7,796 nt of DNA from Porticoccus sp. (GTDB lineage Bacteria; Pseudomonadota; Gammaproteobacteria; Pseudomonadales; Porticoccaceae): positions 1 to 7,796 of the forward strand of contig DRHD01000246.1 in assembly GCA_011049795.1 (NCBI GenBank), given 5' to 3'. This document shows positions 6,249 to 7,796 of this stretch, piece after piece. The position numbers were made by a program, and so were the translations under genes. Below the pieces are notes generated by a model. That model had not been told where the DNA came from and made no database searches. It saw nothing but the letters and a program-made list of their open reading frames with translations. The stretch's first letter is position 1. Every line of letters starts with the position of its first letter.

Positions 6249-7796
6249 TTTTTTGCTCCCCAAGAGCGGACAATCATTGCAAACAGCCGAGGGTCCTCTT
6301 CGGCTACCTGCCGTAATTCATGAACATTCTGTTCATAACTTTGCGCTTTCATCCTGCGTCCCGCAGAAGATTTTCTGGGTTTTATCTGAACATCTACAGC
6401 GGGTTCTTCCACTATTTCGTCACTGGGTACTCCCGTTGTAGCACGGACACTTTTTCTCGGTCTAACAGTGGGCGGGGGCGGGGTATGAGCAAGGTGCCGT
6501 TTGAGCAGCGGGCGAATAATCAAAAAGTAAAGCACCAGTGCTGCCAGCCCAATGGGAAGGTAGCGCGCCAAAATCAGCATCAATTCCTGACCTTGAAGTG
6601 TTGCCCAGAAAGCGAGTTCTTCTTGTTCGTCTACGGTTACTTCAGTGACGGTTGCTTTAGTAAAGGGGCTGTTAACAATCTGTACTTCATCGCCGCGCTC
6701 AAAAGAAAAGCCTATGGCCTGTTTAACCAAAAGCGTCACTTGTGCGAGCTCTTTTTCTGTTAACGGTATCTGGCTGGAATTTCCTTCCTTATCCACATCC
6801 TGTTGATAGTTGACAACAACAGCAGTGGATAAACGTTCAATTTGGGCCGATTGGTGTTGGATGTGAGTAATATTACGATCAACCTCGTAATTGATGGTGT
6901 TATCACCTTGAAAGCTGTTGGCAGAGTTTTGTTGTCCTTGTCCTTCAGTTTCAGTTTCAGTTTCACTGCCTTTCTTGTCACTTTCTGCGGAGGCAGAGCC
7001 CCAGCTGGGGGGGCTGTTAGACAGGGCGCCGGGAACACCGCCGCTCGAGCCTATGCCACCATCAACATTGGTGCTCCACTGGGCACTGCGAATGGCAGCT
7101 TGCTTGATGTTTTGGTTTGGTGCGTAGTGTTCGACAGTTTCTTCCCGCTTGGAAAAATTAATCTGGGCAGTGACCTGAACGCGAATATTTCCCTTACCGA
7201 AAAGGGGAGAAAGTATGTTCTCGATACGCTCTTGATAGTTACTTTCAACCTTTTGAGTGTGGCTAAGCTGCGTGTTTTCTTGGCTCTTATTAAGGCCAGC
7301 AGAACCTGAGAGCAGATGGCCAGCTTGGTCGACTACAGTAATATTGTCTAAGGTCAGGTTAGGAACACTACTGGAGACCAAGTGCATAATGGCATTGACT
7401 TGCCCTGGGTCGAGGGTTCGGCCAGGGTGTAGTGTGGTTAGAATAGAAGCCTTGGCGGGTTCACTGTTTCGAACGAAGACCGATCGTTTAGCAAGTGCTA
7501 GATGTATTCGAGCATCAGCTACTGGGCCGAGGGCTTTGATTGACCGGACCAGCTCACCTTCCAGGCCGCGCTGAAAGTTAATCTGTTCAGCAAACTGGCT
7601 AATACCAAAAGCCTGCTTGTCCATGAGTTCAAAGCCAACCCCTGCTCCTTTGGGTAGTCCTTGTTCGGCAAGTTGTAAGCGGAGAACATGAACTTTATCT
7701 GCTGGAACGAGGATGGTATTTCCGCCTTGGCTAAAGCTATAAGGCACCGCTTGTTGATCCAATGCATTAATAATACGGCCGCCATCAGCTGCACTG
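6245..7796 (-). CDS. fliF: Flagellar MS-ring protein FliF (N-terminus beyond window)
   Basis: FliF builds the MS ring in the inner membrane, the base on which the C-ring and export gate assemble. The frame is open to the right edge. In-frame codons above 7762 read SAADGGRIINAL and continue the protein, so the TTG at 7760-7762 is an internal leucine codon and not a start. About 516 residues are present; the first 50-60, with the first membrane helix, are missing. Numbering from the edge, visible parts are the secretin-like ring-building motifs (PADKVHVLRLQLAEQGLP about 31-48, FGISQFAEQINFQRGLEGEL about 63-82, DPGQVNAIMHLVSSSVP about 129-145) and RBM3 interrupted by a disordered Gly/Ser/Glu/Gln-rich segment (about 245-298). 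The pattern NYEVDRNITHIQH follows at about 302-314, then the second membrane helix (about 404-431). The cytoplasmic tail ends DPRLFAMIVRSWGAKK, the FliG-binding peptide. The stop overlaps fliG as ATGA. Confidence 0.97.
   Translation of the reverse strand, partial: SAADGGRIINALDQQAVPYSFSQGGNTILVPADKVHVLRLQLAEQGLPKGAGVGFELMDKQAFGISQFAEQINFQRGLEGELVRSIKALGPVADARIHLALAKRSVFVRNSEPAKASILTTLHPGRTLDPGQVNAIMHLVSSSVPNLTLDNITVVDQAGHLLSGSAGLNKSQENTQLSHTQKVESNYQERIENILSPLFGKGNIRVQVTAQINFSKREETVEHYAPNQNIKQAAIRSAQWSTNVDGGIGSSGGVPGALSNSPPSWGSASAESDKKGSETETETEGQGQQNSANSFQGDNTINYEVDRNITHIQHQSAQIERLSTAVVVNYQQDVDKEGNSSQIPLTEKELAQVTLLVKQAIGFSFERGDEVQIVNSPFTKATVTEVTVDEQEELAFWATLQGQELMLILARYLPIGLAALVLYFLIIRPLLKRHLAHTPPPPTVRPRKSVRATTGVPSDEIVEEPAVDVQIKPRKSSAGRRMKAQSYEQNVHELRQVAEEDPRLFAMIVRSWGAKK
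6256..6261 (-). promoter_or_regulatory. Ribosome binding site that sets the fliG start
   Basis: GGGGAG on the minus strand is followed by a 7-base A-rich spacer and the ATG at 6246-6248. It is the strongest Shine-Dalgarno seen in the window and rules against the upstream TTG at 6263. Confidence 0.8.
6944..6967 (-). repeat. Hexanucleotide tandem repeat in fliF
   Basis: Three exact copies of ttcagt and a fourth differing by one base (ttcact) run without a gap on the plus strand. On the coding strand they encode Ser-Glu followed by three Thr-Glu pairs, in the disordered acidic insert that interrupts RBM3 of FliF. The six-base unit would keep the frame if its copy number changed. Confidence 0.9.

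Noticed and set aside
6249..6263. Longer FliG starting at the TTG at 6263.
   Set aside because: The GGGGAG site lies within this extension and is correctly spaced for the ATG at 6246-6248, which also forms the ATGA overlap with fliF.
6842..7309. A 155-codon plus-strand open frame with a hydrophobic segment.
   Set aside because: It is antisense to conserved fliF sequence; the repetitive Ser/Phe run is the complement of the Thr-Glu hexamer repeat. No independent support for a gene.

Overview
The window is a single block of flagellar basal-body and export genes, all read from the minus strand. In transcription order (right to left) these are fliF (5' part cut off by the window edge), fliG, fliH, fliI, fliJ, fliK, fliL and fliM (3' part cut off). 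Gene order and protein sequences fit a polarly flagellated gammaproteobacterium of the Vibrio/Pseudomonas/Cellvibrio-like type. FliG, FliI and FliM are close to the enterobacterial and pseudomonad forms, and fliL-fliM follow fliK. Base composition looks roughly balanced. A marine Cellvibrionales-like host is only a guess; nothing here fixes genus or species.

Layout. Bases 6245-7796 encode the MS-ring protein FliF, and 5235-6248 the rotor/switch protein FliG. Bases 4475-5242 encode the ATPase regulator FliH, 3084-4478 the export ATPase FliI, and 2635-3087 the export chaperone/stalk protein FliJ. Bases 1226-2638 encode the hook-length ruler FliK. A 125-base spacer (1101-1225) with two possible RNA hairpins follows. 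FliL is encoded at 537-1100, and the first 172 codons of FliM at 2-517. The spacer is the only sizeable non-coding stretch, and no stretch above 300 bases lacks a gene.

How the genes work together. FliF forms the membrane ring on which FliG docks. FliG, FliM (and FliN, outside the window) form the C-ring that generates torque and switches direction. FliH, FliI and FliJ form the cytoplasmic ATPase complex that feeds the type III export gate. FliK is exported by that gate and measures hook length. FliL is a single-pass membrane protein that supports the stator around the motor. From fliF to fliK every junction is a 4- or 8-base stop/start overlap, which points to tight translational coupling. 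The chain breaks after fliK, where fliL-fliM begin with their own leader.

The best start codons of fliG, fliH and fliK lie downstream of the longest open frames, placed by Shine-Dalgarno sites and by overlap with the preceding stop. I found no mobile element, CRISPR array, tRNA/rRNA or novel system. The points worth a second look are small: an exact 18-bp tandem duplication in fliL, an Asp-to-Asn change at a torque residue of FliG, a nine-glycine GxxxG ladder in FliH, a hexanucleotide repeat in fliF and the structured fliK-fliL spacer.
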